A stretch of DNA of 64,000 nt from Candidatus Thiodiazotropha endoloripes (GTDB lineage Bacteria > Pseudomonadota > Gammaproteobacteria > Chromatiales > Chromatiaceae), in contig LVKA01000008.1 of the NCBI GenBank assembly GCA_001709035.1, positions 372,001-436,000 of the forward strand, read 5' to 3'. The translations under genes and the position numbers were made by a program. Below the pieces are notes generated by a model. The model was not told the DNA's origin, did no database searches, and saw only the letters and a program-made list of their open reading frames with translations. Numbering within the stretch: the stretch's first letter is position 1; the number at the start of each line of letters is the position of its first letter. Shown here one piece after another: positions 54,494 to 64,000 of this stretch.

Positions 54494-54838
54494 TTAGAAT
54501 GTTGCTGAATCCCATCCCCACAGATGGCGCTCTGCGGAGCTGAATTCGATATAGACTCTGTCTTCCGGGATGTGCAGCTGCTGTTGCATCAGTAGGCAGA
54601 GCAGCTTGGAGAAATCCCCGGTGCGATCCCCGGGAAGTCCGATGCTTTTCAGTTCCAGGTAGGCAGTGCTGGCGCTGTTACCGCTGAATATCATGTGAGG
54701 ATTGTGGACGAAGTCGATCATCACATAACGCTCCGGCTTTCCCAGCATCTCGGCGACTGTTGCCGAGGCGATTTTCAGCACCTCTTTCAGTTGCTCATCA
54801 TCGACGGTTCGATTGGTGGTGATTCTGAGTAGTGGCAT
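54494..54838 (-). CDS. MIF-like tautomerase family protein
   Basis: A 114-residue protein with the MIF/phenylpyruvate tautomerase pattern: Pro2 as catalytic N-terminal residue (MPLLRITTN), MLGKPERYVMIDF, and DRVYIEFSSAERHLWGWDSATF at the end. It forms a trimer in related proteins. It starts 6 bases after the DUF4124 gene on the same strand. Confidence 0.88.
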   Translation of the reverse strand: MPLLRITTNRTVDDEQLKEVLKIASATVAEMLGKPERYVMIDFVHNPHMIFSGNSASTAYLELKSIGLPGDRTGDFSKLLCLLMQQQLHIPEDRVYIEFSSAERHLWGWDSATF

Positions 54839-54844
54839 ATCGGT

Positions 54845-55285
54845 CTATTTACAATACTCTTCGATCTGTTGTTGCGCTTTCTCAATCCGCTCCTGCTTCT
54901 GCTCATCCGAGAGTCGCAGATACTCGTCGCCGGCTTTATAGAGACGGTTACCCAGGCTCTTCAGGGTCTGTAGATTTGACCTGGCCGCCTTGCAGTTCTC
55001 TTCGCGCAGCTTCCGGCTCTCCTGACTCTCCTTCTGTTCAGCCTTTTTCAGGGCTCTGTCCTCTTCCCGGTCTGCCAGATCCTGGCGTAACTTCTGTAAA
55101 CGCTGTTTGGCCGCCGCCGCATCGCTGGAGGGGGCGCTGTAGGTCTTGACCACATCGGCTTTACCCTCCGGAGGGGGCGTTTGAGAGTAGGTGACGACAC
55201 CATCCTCGTTTACCCAGCGGTAGGTTTCTGCGGATATTGCGGTAGAAATCAGTAACAGAAGCATGAGGAGGATTCTTGATTGCAC
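54845..55285 (-). CDS. DUF4124-domain secreted protein
   Basis: About 146 residues from GTG 55,285, which gives a short signal peptide ending AISA; the frame could extend to 55,372. The mature start TYRWVNEDGVVTYSQTPPPEGK is the DUF4124 pattern; the rest is a charged coiled coil (residues about 60-140) ending in EEYCK. Two Cys may form a disulfide. Function unknown. Confidence 0.8.
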   Translation of the reverse strand: MQSRILLMLLLLISTAISAETYRWVNEDGVVTYSQTPPPEGKADVVKTYSAPSSDAAAAKQRLQKLRQDLADREEDRALKKAEQKESQESRKLREENCKAARSNLQTLKSLGNRLYKAGDEYLRLSDEQKQERIEKAQQQIEEYCK

Positions 55286-55394
55286 TGCAGGTTCCCTATC
55301 AATCCGGTTGCAAGATTGATTGATATTATGGGGCATGGGTGGCTGATGGCAAGCCACAATCAGTGAAATCACAACATGACAGGGGTATATCCGC

Positions 55395-55423
55395 TTGACC
55401 TGTTAGTGGAGTATTAGTATTTT
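55395..55423 (+). promoter_or_regulatory. Candidate promoter of ilvB-ilvH
   Basis: TTGACC (55,395-55,400) is followed after 17 bases by TATTTT (55,418-55,423). It lies about 60 bases before the GTG start of ilvB. No leader peptide with branched-chain codons is evident. Confidence 0.4.
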
Positions 55424-55483
55424 GCACTGTTTCGATATTGTTTTTGCGCTCGACGGTCAAATCGGCGCAACTGGAGGCATCAC

Positions 55484-57202
55484 GTGGAACTAAGCGGTGG
55501 CGAGATCATCGTTCAATGTTTGAAAGATGAAGGCGTAGAGCATGTTTTCGGTTACCCAGGCGGGGCCGTTCTGCATATCTATGATGCATTCTTCAAACAG
55601 AAAGAGCTGAAGCATATTCTGGTACGTCATGAACAGGCTGCCGGACATGCCGCGGACGGCTATGCCCGTGCCACCGGCAAGCCCGGTGTGGTACTGGTAA
55701 CCTCAGGACCGGGCGCGACCAATGTAGTCACCGGCGTTGCCACTGCCTTTATGGATTCCATTCCAATGGTGGTGTTGACCGGACAGGTGCCGACACCGGT
55801 GATCGGCAGTGATGCCTTTCAGGAGGTTGATACGGTTGGTATCACACGCCCCTGTGTGAAGCACAATTTTCTGGTCAAGCGGCTGGAGGATCTTGCGGAT
55901 ACCATTAAAAAGGCGTTCTATATCGCGACCACCGGGCGACCTGGTCCCGTGGTCATCGATATCCCCAAGGACATTACCGACCCCGGCATCAAGATCCCCT
56001 ACCACTATCCGAACAAAGTGAAGATGCGTTCCTACAATCCGGTGGTGAAGGGGCATCTGGGGCAGATCAAGAAGGCGGTCAAGATTCTGATGGAAGCGGA
56101 ACGCCCGGTCTTCTATACCGGTGGCGGTGTGGTGCTGGACGATGCGGCCAAGCCGCTCACCGACCTGGTGGATACCCTCGGTTTCCCGATTACCCAGACC
56201 CTGATGGGACTGGGCGCCTACCCAGGCAGCGGCAAGAACTTTCTCGGCATGCTGGGGATGCATGGTACCTATGAGGCCAACATGGCGATGCATGAGACCG
56301 ATGTGTTGATCGCGGTCGGCGCTCGCTTCGATGACCGGGTCACCGGCCACGTCAAGCAGTTCTGTCCCGATGCGACGATCATCCATGTGGATATAGATCC
56401 ATCCTCCATATCCAAGAATGTGCGGGTCGATGTGCCGATTGTCGGACCGGTCAAGCAGGTGCTGAAGGATATGCTCAAGGTGGTCAATGAGGGTGACAAG
56501 AAGCCGAAACAGCAGGCGCTGAAAAAGTGGTGGAAGCAGATCGACAAATGGCGCGCCATGGACTGCATGAAGTACGACAAAAAGAGCGAGCTGATCAAAC
56601 CCCAGCAGGCGGTTGAGATGCTGCACAAGGTGACCAAGGGCGATGCCTATGTGACCTCCGATGTGGGGCAGCACCAGATGTTCGCCGCTCAGTTCTATCG
56701 CTTCGACAAACCCCGTCGCTGGATCAACTCCGGTGGTCTGGGCACCATGGGCTTCGGTCTGCCGGCGGCGATCGGTGTACAGATGGCCCATCCCAAGGCG
56801 GAAGTGGCGGTGGTCACTGGTGAGTCGAGTATTCAGATGTGCATCCAGGAGCTTGCCACCTGTCTGCAGTACGATCTGCCGATCAAGATCATTTTGTTGA
56901 ACAATGGTTACATGGGTATGGTTCGTCAGTGGCAGGAGTTCTTCTACGACAGTCGCTACTCCCAGTCGGGGATGAGCGTGACACCGGATTTCGTCAAGCT
57001 GACCGAGTCCTATGGACATATCGGCATGCGTGTCGAGAAGTCGGAGGATCTGGAAGGGGCCATGAAAGAGGCCTTCTCCCATAAAGACCGTCTGGTGTTC
57101 CTGGATGTGGTGGTCGACCCGTCTGAAAATGTCTACCCGATGATTGCGGCGGGCAAGGGGCATCACGAGATGTATCTGTCACCTGGGAGTGAGTTGGTCT
57201 GA
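55484..57202 (+). CDS. ilvB: Acetolactate synthase large subunit
   Basis: Thiamine-diphosphate enzyme for branched-chain amino acid synthesis, 572 residues. GTG start with GGAGG 7 bases upstream. Landmarks: GVEHVFGYPGGAVLHIYDAF, RHEQAAGHAADGYAR with catalytic Glu, FAD and substrate blocks, and LLNNGYMGMVRQWQEFFY. The ThDP motif usually read GDG/GEG is here GES (VVTGESSIQMCIQEL); the acidic residue stays but the second Gly is Ser. It overlaps ilvH by one base. Confidence 0.95.
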   Translation: MELSGGEIIVQCLKDEGVEHVFGYPGGAVLHIYDAFFKQKELKHILVRHEQAAGHAADGYARATGKPGVVLVTSGPGATNVVTGVATAFMDSIPMVVLTGQVPTPVIGSDAFQEVDTVGITRPCVKHNFLVKRLEDLADTIKKAFYIATTGRPGPVVIDIPKDITDPGIKIPYHYPNKVKMRSYNPVVKGHLGQIKKAVKILMEAERPVFYTGGGVVLDDAAKPLTDLVDTLGFPITQTLMGLGAYPGSGKNFLGMLGMHGTYEANMAMHETDVLIAVGARFDDRVTGHVKQFCPDATIIHVDIDPSSISKNVRVDVPIVGPVKQVLKDMLKVVNEGDKKPKQQALKKWWKQIDKWRAMDCMKYDKKSELIKPQQAVEMLHKVTKGDAYVTSDVGQHQMFAAQFYRFDKPRRWINSGGLGTMGFGLPAAIGVQMAHPKAEVAVVTGESSIQMCIQELATCLQYDLPIKIILLNNGYMGMVRQWQEFFYDSRYSQSGMSVTPDFVKLTESYGHIGMRVEKSEDLEGAMKEAFSHKDRLVFLDVVVDPSENVYPMIAAGKGHHEMYLSPGSELV

Positions 57203-57693
57203 TGAGGCATATCATATCTATTCTGATGGAGAACGAGTCCGGTGCACTGGCGCGGGTGGCCAATCTGTTTACCGCCCGGGGCTACAATATCGAGTCCCTC
57301 ACCGTGGCGCCGACTGAGGATCTGAGTCTGTCCCGCATGACCCTGGTCACCAGTGGCAGTGATGAGATCATCGAGCAGATCACCAAACAGCTGAACAAGC
57401 TGGTGGATGTGGTGAAGTTGGTTGATCTCACCGAAGGCGGTCATCTCGAGCGGGAGATGATGATGATCAAACTGCGTGCTGAGCGCACCCAGCGGGAGGA
57501 GATCAAACGACTGGTCGATATCTTCCGCGGCAAGATCATCGATGTCACCGACACCAGCTACACCGTTGAACTGACCGGTGCGGCCAGTAAACTTAACGCC
57601 TTCATCGAGGCGGTGAACGAAGAGCTGATCATCGAAGTGGTGCGAACCGGCCCTTCCGGCATCGGTCGCGGTCCAAAAGGCTTGAGTCTGTAA
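57202..57693 (+). CDS. ilvH: Acetolactate synthase small (regulatory) subunit
   Basis: 163-residue ACT-domain subunit giving feedback inhibition by valine. HIISILMENESGALARVANL and ARGYNIESLTVAPTEDLSLS are typical. It is translationally coupled to ilvB. Confidence 0.95.
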   Translation: MRHIISILMENESGALARVANLFTARGYNIESLTVAPTEDLSLSRMTLVTSGSDEIIEQITKQLNKLVDVVKLVDLTEGGHLEREMMMIKLRAERTQREEIKRLVDIFRGKIIDVTDTSYTVELTGAASKLNAFIEAVNEELIIEVVRTGPSGIGRGPKGLSL

Positions 57694-57791
57694 ACGGATC
57701 GATCTGCGCCGGGGGAAACTGTTGCTGGTCCGGGATGATCGACCGGCAGCCTACCGGTGAATGATGGACTCTGGCACAATCGGCCCGTTAA

Positions 57792-58850
<1,059 letters not shown>

Positions 58851-58862
58851 TCCTTGCTGATT

Positions 58863-58891
58863 CTGGCCCGGTTATCTTTGAGCCGGGCCAG
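58863..58891 (+). terminator. Stem-loop after ilvC
   Basis: CTGGCCCGG and CCGGGCCAG form a perfect 9-bp stem with an 11-base loop, 12 bases after the stop. No T-run follows. Confidence 0.5.
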
Positions 58892-58971
58892 TCTGACTCC
58901 CCGCCTGCTGCAGAGACGCCATCCAGTCACTCATTATCCTGTTAGTCCAATAAAACCTGGCCGGAATGGAT

Positions 58972-58998
58972 TTGATCTGGGGCAGAATCGTCTATAAT
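58972..58998 (+). promoter_or_regulatory. Candidate promoter of argG
   Basis: TATAAT at 58,993-58,998 is preceded by TTGATC at 58,972-58,977 with a 15-base spacer. It lies about 38 bases before the ATG of argG. Confidence 0.45.
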
Positions 58999-59035
58999 GG
59001 CGGGTTTTCCAAGCTTCTTTTGTGGGAGATTCCGG

Positions 59036-60256
59036 ATGTCCAAAGCGGATGTTAAAAAGGTCGTACTGGCCTACTCAGGCGGTCTTGATACCTCGATCAT
59101 CGTCAAATGGCTGCAGGATGAGTATCAGTGTGAGGTGGTGACCTTCACCGCCGATGTTGGTCAGGGTGAAGAGGTCGAGCCGGTTCGCGCCAAGGCCGAA
59201 GCCGCCGGTATCAAAGAGATCTATATCGAGGATCTGACCGAAGAGTTCGTGCGTGACTACGTCTTCCCCATGTTTCGCGCCAATGCGATCTATGAGGGTG
59301 AGTATCTGCTCGGCACCTCCATTGCCCGCCCGCTGATCGCCAAGCGGCTGATCGAAATCGCCAATGAGACCGGCGCAGACGCCATCTCCCATGGAGCCAC
59401 AGGTAAAGGTAACGATCAGGTCCGTTTCGAACTTGGGGCCTATGCGCTGCGCCCGGATATCAAGATCATCGCTCCCTGGCGGGAGTGGGATCTCAATTCC
59501 CGTGAAAAACTGCTGGCCTATGCGGAGGATCACGGCATCTCCATCGAAATGAAGCGCGAGGGCAAAAAGTCCCCTTACTCAATGGACGCCAATCTGCTGC
59601 ACATCTCCTACGAGGGCTACGATCTGGAAGATCCCTGGACCGAGCCGGGCAATGAGATGTGGCGCTGGTCGGTCTCACCCGAGGAGGCGCCGGATCAGGC
59701 AACCACCATCGAGATCGGTTTTGAACAGGGTGACCCGATCTCCATCGACGGTGAGCGTCTCTCACCCGCAGCACTGCTGCTCAAGCTGAATCAGCTGGGT
59801 GGCGCCAACGGCATCGGCCGGGCGGACATCGTGGAGAACCGCTATGTGGGCATGAAGTCACGGGGCTGCTATGAGACCCCCGGCGGCACCATTCTGCTGA
59901 AGGCCCATCGGGCGATGGAGTCCCTGACCCTGGATCGGGAAGCGGCCCACATGAAAGATGAGCTGATGCCCCGCTATGCCAAACTGATCTACAACGGTTA
60001 CTGGTTCGCCCCGGAGCGGGAGATGCTGCAGGCCGCCATCGACAAGACCCAGTCCGTGGTGAACGGTGTGGTACGGCTCAAACTCTACAAAGGCAATGTC
60101 GGCATCGTCGGTCGCAAGTCTGAAACCAACAGCCTGTTCGACGAGTCGATCGCCACCTTTGAAGACGATGCGGGCGCCTACAACCAGCAGGATGCGGAGG
60201 GCTTCATCAAGCTCAACGCGCTGCGACTGAGAGTTGCCGCCAGTAAAGAAGATTGA
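59036..60256 (+). CDS. argG: Argininosuccinate synthase
   Basis: 406-residue enzyme joining citrulline and aspartate using ATP. ATG 59,036 follows GGGAG; in-frame sequence to 58,997 is upstream promoter. The ATP-loop [26 protein letters not shown] and [16 protein letters not shown] blocks are present. Confidence 0.97.
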   Translation: MSKADVKKVVLAYSGGLDTSIIVKWLQDEYQCEVVTFTADVGQGEEVEPVRAKAEAAGIKEIYIEDLTEEFVRDYVFPMFRANAIYEGEYLLGTSIARPLIAKRLIEIANETGADAISHGATGKGNDQVRFELGAYALRPDIKIIAPWREWDLNSREKLLAYAEDHGISIEMKREGKKSPYSMDANLLHISYEGYDLEDPWTEPGNEMWRWSVSPEEAPDQATTIEIGFEQGDPISIDGERLSPAALLLKLNQLGGANGIGRADIVENRYVGMKSRGCYETPGGTILLKAHRAMESLTLDREAAHMKDELMPRYAKLIYNGYWFAPEREMLQAAIDKTQSVVNGVVRLKLYKGNVGIVGRKSETNSLFDESIATFEDDAGAYNQQDAEGFIKLNALRLRVAASKED

Positions 60257-60346
60257 AGGTATTTTTAGTCCGCAAATGAACGCCTATAAGAGATAAGCCT
60301 AAAGGCCATATGGAACAGACCTGAATGGTGCTTACTCAAACCCTGC

Positions 60347-60411
60347 TTGGTGGGGCATGGCCCCACCCTACACCCTGAAATTAATGGTAGGGTGGGGCCA
60401 TGCCCCACCAA
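60347..60411. repeat. GTGGGGC palindromic repeat pair (REP-like)
   Basis: GGTGGGGCATGGCCCCACC and its inverse GGTGGGGCCATGCCCCACC lie head to head around a 17-base spacer, so about 24 bases on each side pair. Each unit is itself a palindrome. Confidence 0.75.
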
Positions 60412-60664
60412 ATACGCTTGGATTAAATACAGTCGCACTGATTTTTTCCGGACAGCAGTGGGCGCATACCGGGATCCTGAAAAATCAAACTCAGTGTCTC
60501 ACCCCATATATTCGAGCCAAGGTGGAGTTATGCTGCTCCTTACTTCAAGGCATTGTTTTTGAATTGCGCATCAGGGCCTCACACCGGGGCTCGGCAATAC
60601 CATCAAACCGTTAAGCCGGTAGTCGCAACAGTTCCATTTGCGGTCTAAAAACTACCATTGAGTT

Positions 60665-60695
60665 CAGGGTGTAGGGCGGGGCCATGCCCCACCAA
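60665..60695. repeat. GTGGGGC palindromic repeat, single unit
   Basis: AGGGCGGGGCCATGCCCCACC within TTCAGGGTGTAG..., the same unit and flank as in the pair at 60,391, lies just before the dusA 3' end. Confidence 0.7.
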
Positions 60696-60712
60696 GTACA
60701 CAAAAAACGCAT

Positions 60713-61678
60713 CTACTCAATAACCTGAGCGGCGGCACGCAGGATCAGGCTGCTGTCGGCACCGGCTTTATGCGCCTCTTCGCTGAGCATCCGGCGCCAC
60801 TTCTTAGCCCCTGGCAGGCCTTGAAACAGTCCCAGGATATGGCGGGTGATCCGGTTGATCGGAGTGCCCGCTGAGAGCTCCTGATCGATATAGGGGATCA
60901 TCGACTCAATGATCTGGTGACGGCTTGATGGGCTTCCCTCAGAACCATAAATCAGACTGTCCGCCTGAGAGAGGATCCACGGATTATGGTAAGCCTCCCG
61001 GCCGATCATCACTCCATCCACATGCTCAAGGTTCTGCTCGACCTGTTCCAGGGTGGTGATGCCGCCATTGATGATGATCTCCAGAGCAGGGAAATCCTGC
61101 TTTAGCTGATGCACTGTCTCATAGTGCAGAGGAGGGATCTCTCGGTTCTCCTTAGGACTTAATCCCTGCAACCAGGCTTTGCGCGCATGCACGATAAAAG
61201 TGTGGCAGCCGGCTTCTGAGACCTTGCCGACAAACTCACAAAGCGCCTGGTAGCTGTCCTGGTCGTCCACGCCGATGCGGTGTTTTATCGTGACATCGAC
61301 CGCGACCTGATCGCGCATCGCCTTGACGCAATCCGCGACCAACTCCGGGGTCAGCATCAGACAGGCGCCGAAGCGGCCTGACTGGACCCGGTCGGAGGGG
61401 CAGCCCACATTCAGATTGATCTCATCGTATCCCCACTGTTCTGCCAGCTTGGCGCACTGGGCCAGCGCCTCGGGATCACTGCCACCCAGCTGCAGTGCCA
61501 GCGGATGTTCGCTGTTGTCGAAGTCGAGAAAACGGGTGCGATTGCCGTGCAGTATGGCGCCGGTGGTCACCATCTCCGTATAGAGAAGCACATGGCTGGA
61601 GATCAAACGCAAAAAATAGCGGCAGTATCGATCGGTCCAGTCCAGCATGGGGGCGATGGAGAGTTTTCGGTCAGGCAC
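60713..61678 (-). CDS. dusA: tRNA-dihydrouridine synthase A
   Basis: 321-residue FMN enzyme reducing uridine 20/20a in t[41 protein letters not shown] with catalytic Cys, and KHRIGVDD are family markers. It stands alone on the minus strand. Confidence 0.95.
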   Translation of the reverse strand: MPDRKLSIAPMLDWTDRYCRYFLRLISSHVLLYTEMVTTGAILHGNRTRFLDFDNSEHPLALQLGGSDPEALAQCAKLAEQWGYDEINLNVGCPSDRVQSGRFGACLMLTPELVADCVKAMRDQVAVDVTIKHRIGVDDQDSYQALCEFVGKVSEAGCHTFIVHARKAWLQGLSPKENREIPPLHYETVHQLKQDFPALEIIINGGITTLEQVEQNLEHVDGVMIGREAYHNPWILSQADSLIYGSEGSPSSRHQIIESMIPYIDQELSAGTPINRITRHILGLFQGLPGAKKWRRMLSEEAHKAGADSSLILRAAAQVIE

Positions 61679-61802
61679 GGAATCAGTTCAGTTGATGCTA
61701 GTTAGTGGTGGCTCAAGGCCAGGGGGAGCGACTAAGTTCTGAGAATTTTCGAGTAAAAAGGGCTAAAAGACAAATGTGATTTTGTGTAACTGAAAGGGGG
61801 GA

Positions 61803-61821
61803 GGTGGGGCTGAGCCCCACC
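61803..61821. repeat. GTGGGGC palindromic repeat, single unit
   Basis: GGTGGGGCTGAGCCCCACC, the third location of the family, 20 bases after the hypothetical gene's 3' end (61,842 on the minus strand). Confidence 0.6.
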
Positions 61822-61841
61822 AGGCGAACGCGGGATTTGGT

Positions 61842-62402
61842 TTAAACGGCGCCCCAGCCCTCTCTCTTTACATCTGTGGCGCCTGCGATGACATCATCAA
61901 GTGGTGCGGCGGGATATTTCGGTTTGTAGCGCTTCAACTCATCCAGCAGGGTAACCAGCTTGTCGGCGGATGACTGCCCCTTGAAGTCGCTCTTTTCCAG
62001 GGCCAGCTCATCGATAACCTCGTTCCAGGGTACGCCCTGAACCAGAGGAATCAGCACAAAGGTGATGCCCTCGATCTCCACCTGGGCCGGTGATTCGATA
62101 TTCACCACATAGAGCAGCGCCTTCATCTCCGGTGAAAAGAGATCCTGATATTTTTCGATTAGGGTGTTGATCGAAGTGACGTCGTCGATGGCGCCGACCA
62201 GCAGTTTCAATTTCTCGTCACCGAGCAGGACAGCGCCACGCATCACTTCGACAGGGGGTTTTGTGTGACCTTTTTCATCGGCAATCTCCCCTTCGACCAG
62301 CACCAGTTCGCCGCGATAGGCGTAGAGCCCTGAGGTGGAAGTCTGATCCAGGAAGTTGCTATTGAAGAGCAGGCCCTCTTCTTTGAATTGCTGCAGTGGC
62401 AT
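61842..62402 (-). CDS. Hypothetical protein, 186 residues
   Basis: I do not recognise it. Soluble, acidic, mixed alpha/beta; no signal peptide. Central VMRGAVLLGDEKLKLLVGAIDDV and LLYVVNIESPAQVEIEGITFVLIPLVQG have the look of an enzyme-less binding fold. The C-terminal part is Lys/Pro-rich. Starts at ATG 62,402. No neighbours to suggest a role. Confidence 0.7.
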   Translation of the reverse strand: MPLQQFKEEGLLFNSNFLDQTSTSGLYAYRGELVLVEGEIADEKGHTKPPVEVMRGAVLLGDEKLKLLVGAIDDVTSINTLIEKYQDLFSPEMKALLYVVNIESPAQVEIEGITFVLIPLVQGVPWNEVIDELALEKSDFKGQSSADKLVTLLDELKRYKPKYPAAPLDDVIAGATDVKREGWGAV

Positions 62403-62605
62403 GGTTTAACTCCAATTAAATTGTGGTTAATGCCAGTGAGCAATCTTGGTGCCAATCAGATCATGATTTGGAATTGTTAATGATTACAAAGACTAAGCTG
62501 GTTGTGGTTTCGTCTTCAAGCGGGCTTTGTTGAGTATGCGACAACCTCGACTCGACCAATGTCGAGTCTCTTCCAAGCAGATCAAAGCGGTGCACCCACA
62601 CTGAG

Positions 62606-63481
62606 TCAGTTTTGCGCCAGAGACTCGCGGATAAACCGCTTCCAGTCATCGAATCGCTTCTGCAACAGCAGCATGCCATCAAAATAGGGCACCACCTGGT
62701 TGTTGCGAATAATCTCACGGCCCTTGGGGCCCAGAGCGAATTGGATAAAACGGTCCGATTCCTTGCTGTTGGGGGAGCTTTTACTGAGTACCAGGTAGAG
62801 CGGGCGATAGAGCAGGTAGTCGCCGGTGCGGATGTTTTCAAAGCTTGGATCCCGGTCTTCGAGTTTGAGGATCTTGAAATCCCGTTTGTAGGCACTGGCG
62901 ACACCGGTGACTGCAATCGCATTGGGATTCACTTCGACGTTCTTCTCCAGTGGTCCTGAAGAGGGGAACTCCTGGTGGCCGATAAACACCGCTTTCGGGT
63001 CCTCGAACAGGTGCTTGCGCAGGGTGTAGCCAACACCGGAGATTTTTCCCTGGCGGATCAGCAGCTCCAATGGCTGTTTTTTGCCACCGAGTTGAGACCA
63101 GTTGGTGATCTTGCCCTGGTAGAGACTGCGCAGCTGAGAGAGGCTGATCGACTCGATGGGATTGGATTTGTGTACCACAACCACCAGCGCGTCCCAGGCA
63201 ACCGGGACCATGGTGGCTGCCGCCTCTTCCCGGGACATGTCCAGGGTGAAGCGACAGGCGCCCCCGATATCGGCCTGTTTGCTGGTGATGGCACGGATCC
63301 CTTTGGTGGCGCCGCCACCGGAGATATTGATATTGACGCCGGTCTTCTCATAGTAGGCATTTGCCAGATCGGCCATGAAGGCATTCCGGGTGATACCGCA
63401 GCCGACCCAGGAGAGTTCCACCGCCTGTGCCGGGACATAGAGTAGGGTTAGTATCAATAAGCTAATGATTTTATTACGCAA
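62606..63481 (-). CDS. PstS-like periplasmic substrate-binding protein
   Basis: 291 residues with signal peptide ending AQA. The family pattern VGCGITRNAFMADLANAYYE, SGGGATKGIRAITSKQADIGGACR, and LYQGKITNWSQLGG is that of phosphate-type binding proteins. No pst permease genes are next to it, so the ligand (phosphate or another oxyanion) is uncertain and it may be an orphan receptor. Confidence 0.85.
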   Translation of the reverse strand: MRNKIISLLILTLLYVPAQAVELSWVGCGITRNAFMADLANAYYEKTGVNINISGGGATKGIRAITSKQADIGGACRFTLDMSREEAAATMVPVAWDALVVVVHKSNPIESISLSQLRSLYQGKITNWSQLGGKKQPLELLIRQGKISGVGYTLRKHLFEDPKAVFIGHQEFPSSGPLEKNVEVNPNAIAVTGVASAYKRDFKILKLEDRDPSFENIRTGDYLLYRPLYLVLSKSSPNSKESDRFIQFALGPKGREIIRNNQVVPYFDGMLLLQKRFDDWKRFIRESLAQN

Positions 63482-63776
63482 AACGGGCCTCTTCTCGGTT
63501 TAAGGGTCACTATCATAAGCTTCCTTCGAATGACAGGGTATTTTGGTAGGGTAAAGAGTAGTCAAAAAAAATTAATTGTACGTTGTATAAGGAATTAATT
63601 TCCCGATTTGACCTGAAAATTGTTTTGAATTTGATCTTCAGCTCAAAACAGAGATGCTACAGGAAGGAGGGTCATAGGCTGGCTTGCATGCTGGACGATG
63701 AAGGACTATGTCTTGCTTCAGAAAGAGCTCGGCAGGGGCAGTTCATGAATCAATATCAATTGGACCACGGGGAGCT

Positions 63777-64000
63777 ATGTTTCGGAAATTCCTGATTCTG
63801 TTAGCACTGATTATGTCGGTTTCATCGACCTGGTCGGCTAAGCGGGTCGAGCAGGACCGGGTGCTTGATCTGCATGGTGATCAGCTGGGTGGTGATTTCA
63901 CCCTGCAATCGAGCCAGGGTGAGTTCTCTTTGCAGCAGCTGAGAGGCAAGGTGGTTCTGCTGTTTTTTGGTTACACCAAGTGTCCGGATGTCTGTCCCTC
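63777..64000 (+). CDS. SCO1/SenC family protein (5' part)
   Basis: The start of a copper chaperone for cytochrome oxidase assembly. ATG 63,777 gives a signal peptide (MFRKFLILLALIMSVSSTWS), followed by VLLFFGYTKCPDVCP with the copper-binding CxxxC. The frame is cut by the window edge. Confidence 0.85.
   Translation, partial: MFRKFLILLALIMSVSSTWSAKRVEQDRVLDLHGDQLGGDFTLQSSQGEFSLQQLRGKVVLLFFGYTKCPDVCP

Larger units (their letters stand above)
60257..60712. other. Intergenic region with palindromic repeats
   Basis: No gene seen. It contains a 65-bp inverted repeat (60,347-60,411) and one more unit at 60,665-60,695, plus an AATGAACGC phrase at 60,272. Confidence 0.5.

Noticed and set aside
55703-57166. 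487-codon open frame on the minus strand
   Set aside because: It lies wholly opposite ilvB, is His/Arg-rich without motifs and is a GC-driven shadow.
60347-60695. CRISPR array
   Set aside because: Only a few palindromic units, irregular spacing, no constant spacer length.
63583-63795. 70-codon frame before the SCO1-like gene
   Set aside because: Overlaps the SCO1 start in another frame, low-quality composition, no ribosome site.

Overview
The window looks like chromosome from a respiratory, denitrifying gammaproteobacterium. The Chromatiales-like sulfur-oxidiser/symbiont group is my inference from gene content and protein style; no marker gene proves it. Gene density is high, most genes read as ordinary gammaproteobacterial housekeeping genes, and I found no rRNA, tRNA, CRISPR array or intact transposase.

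Region 1 (1-2,830): a hypothetical gene, then an intact ammonium transporter (amt) followed by a broken queD remnant. Region 2 (about 2,830-22,460) is a denitrification island. It starts with a hemerythrin / DUF2249 / NnrS-like membrane protein module and a bacteriohemerythrin. It continues with nirS (cytochrome cd1 nitrite reductase), a giant NirT-type cytochrome fused to two near-identical ethylbenzene-dehydrogenase-like haem domains, a cupredoxin, a three-haem cytochrome and a di-haem peroxidase. A convergent haem d1 assembly operon (nirE-nirC-nirF-nirD-nirL-nirDL fusion-nirJ-cytochrome remnant-nirN-nuclease) and a dnr-type Crp/Fnr regulator follow. Perfect TTGAC-N4-GTCAA boxes sit before the hemerythrin module, before nirS, and between nirE and dnr, so the island appears to be one Dnr/FNR-type regulon. 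Immediately after it comes a broken amt 3' end followed by an intact queD. The island is therefore flanked by direct repeats with reciprocal truncations, as expected if a circular DNA had integrated by a single crossover inside amt-queD.

Region 3 (22,800-38,500): queD, a phosphopantetheinyl transferase, an EamA exporter, a TRAP transporter operon (membrane protein, TatT lipoprotein, DctP, cupin, DctQ, DctM), an AGCS symporter, bolA-glutaredoxin, arsC-wrbA-hda, a YihY membrane protein and a PilZ-like protein. Region 4 (38,900-48,950): two periplasmic thioredoxin-like proteins, a TolC/adaptor pair without a pump, acylphosphatase, a secreted Pro/Gln/Tyr-rich protein, sfsA, cpdA, oxyR, an aldolase/dehydrogenase fusion and fabA. 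Region 5 (49,000-64,000): proS, an octahaem cytochrome plus cytochrome b pair, a cydA relic, a MIF-like protein, ilvB-ilvH-ilvC, argG, dusA, a PstS-like binding protein and the start of a SCO1-family gene.

A non-autonomous repeat of about 270 bp with terminal inverted repeats occurs twice in full (3,745 and 24,878), and its end sequence recurs as short solo pieces in several other intergenic gaps. One copy has replaced the 5' flank of the NnrS-like gene; the other supplies the Shine-Dalgarno sequence of the EamA gene. A second, palindromic GTGGGGC repeat family lies around argG and dusA.
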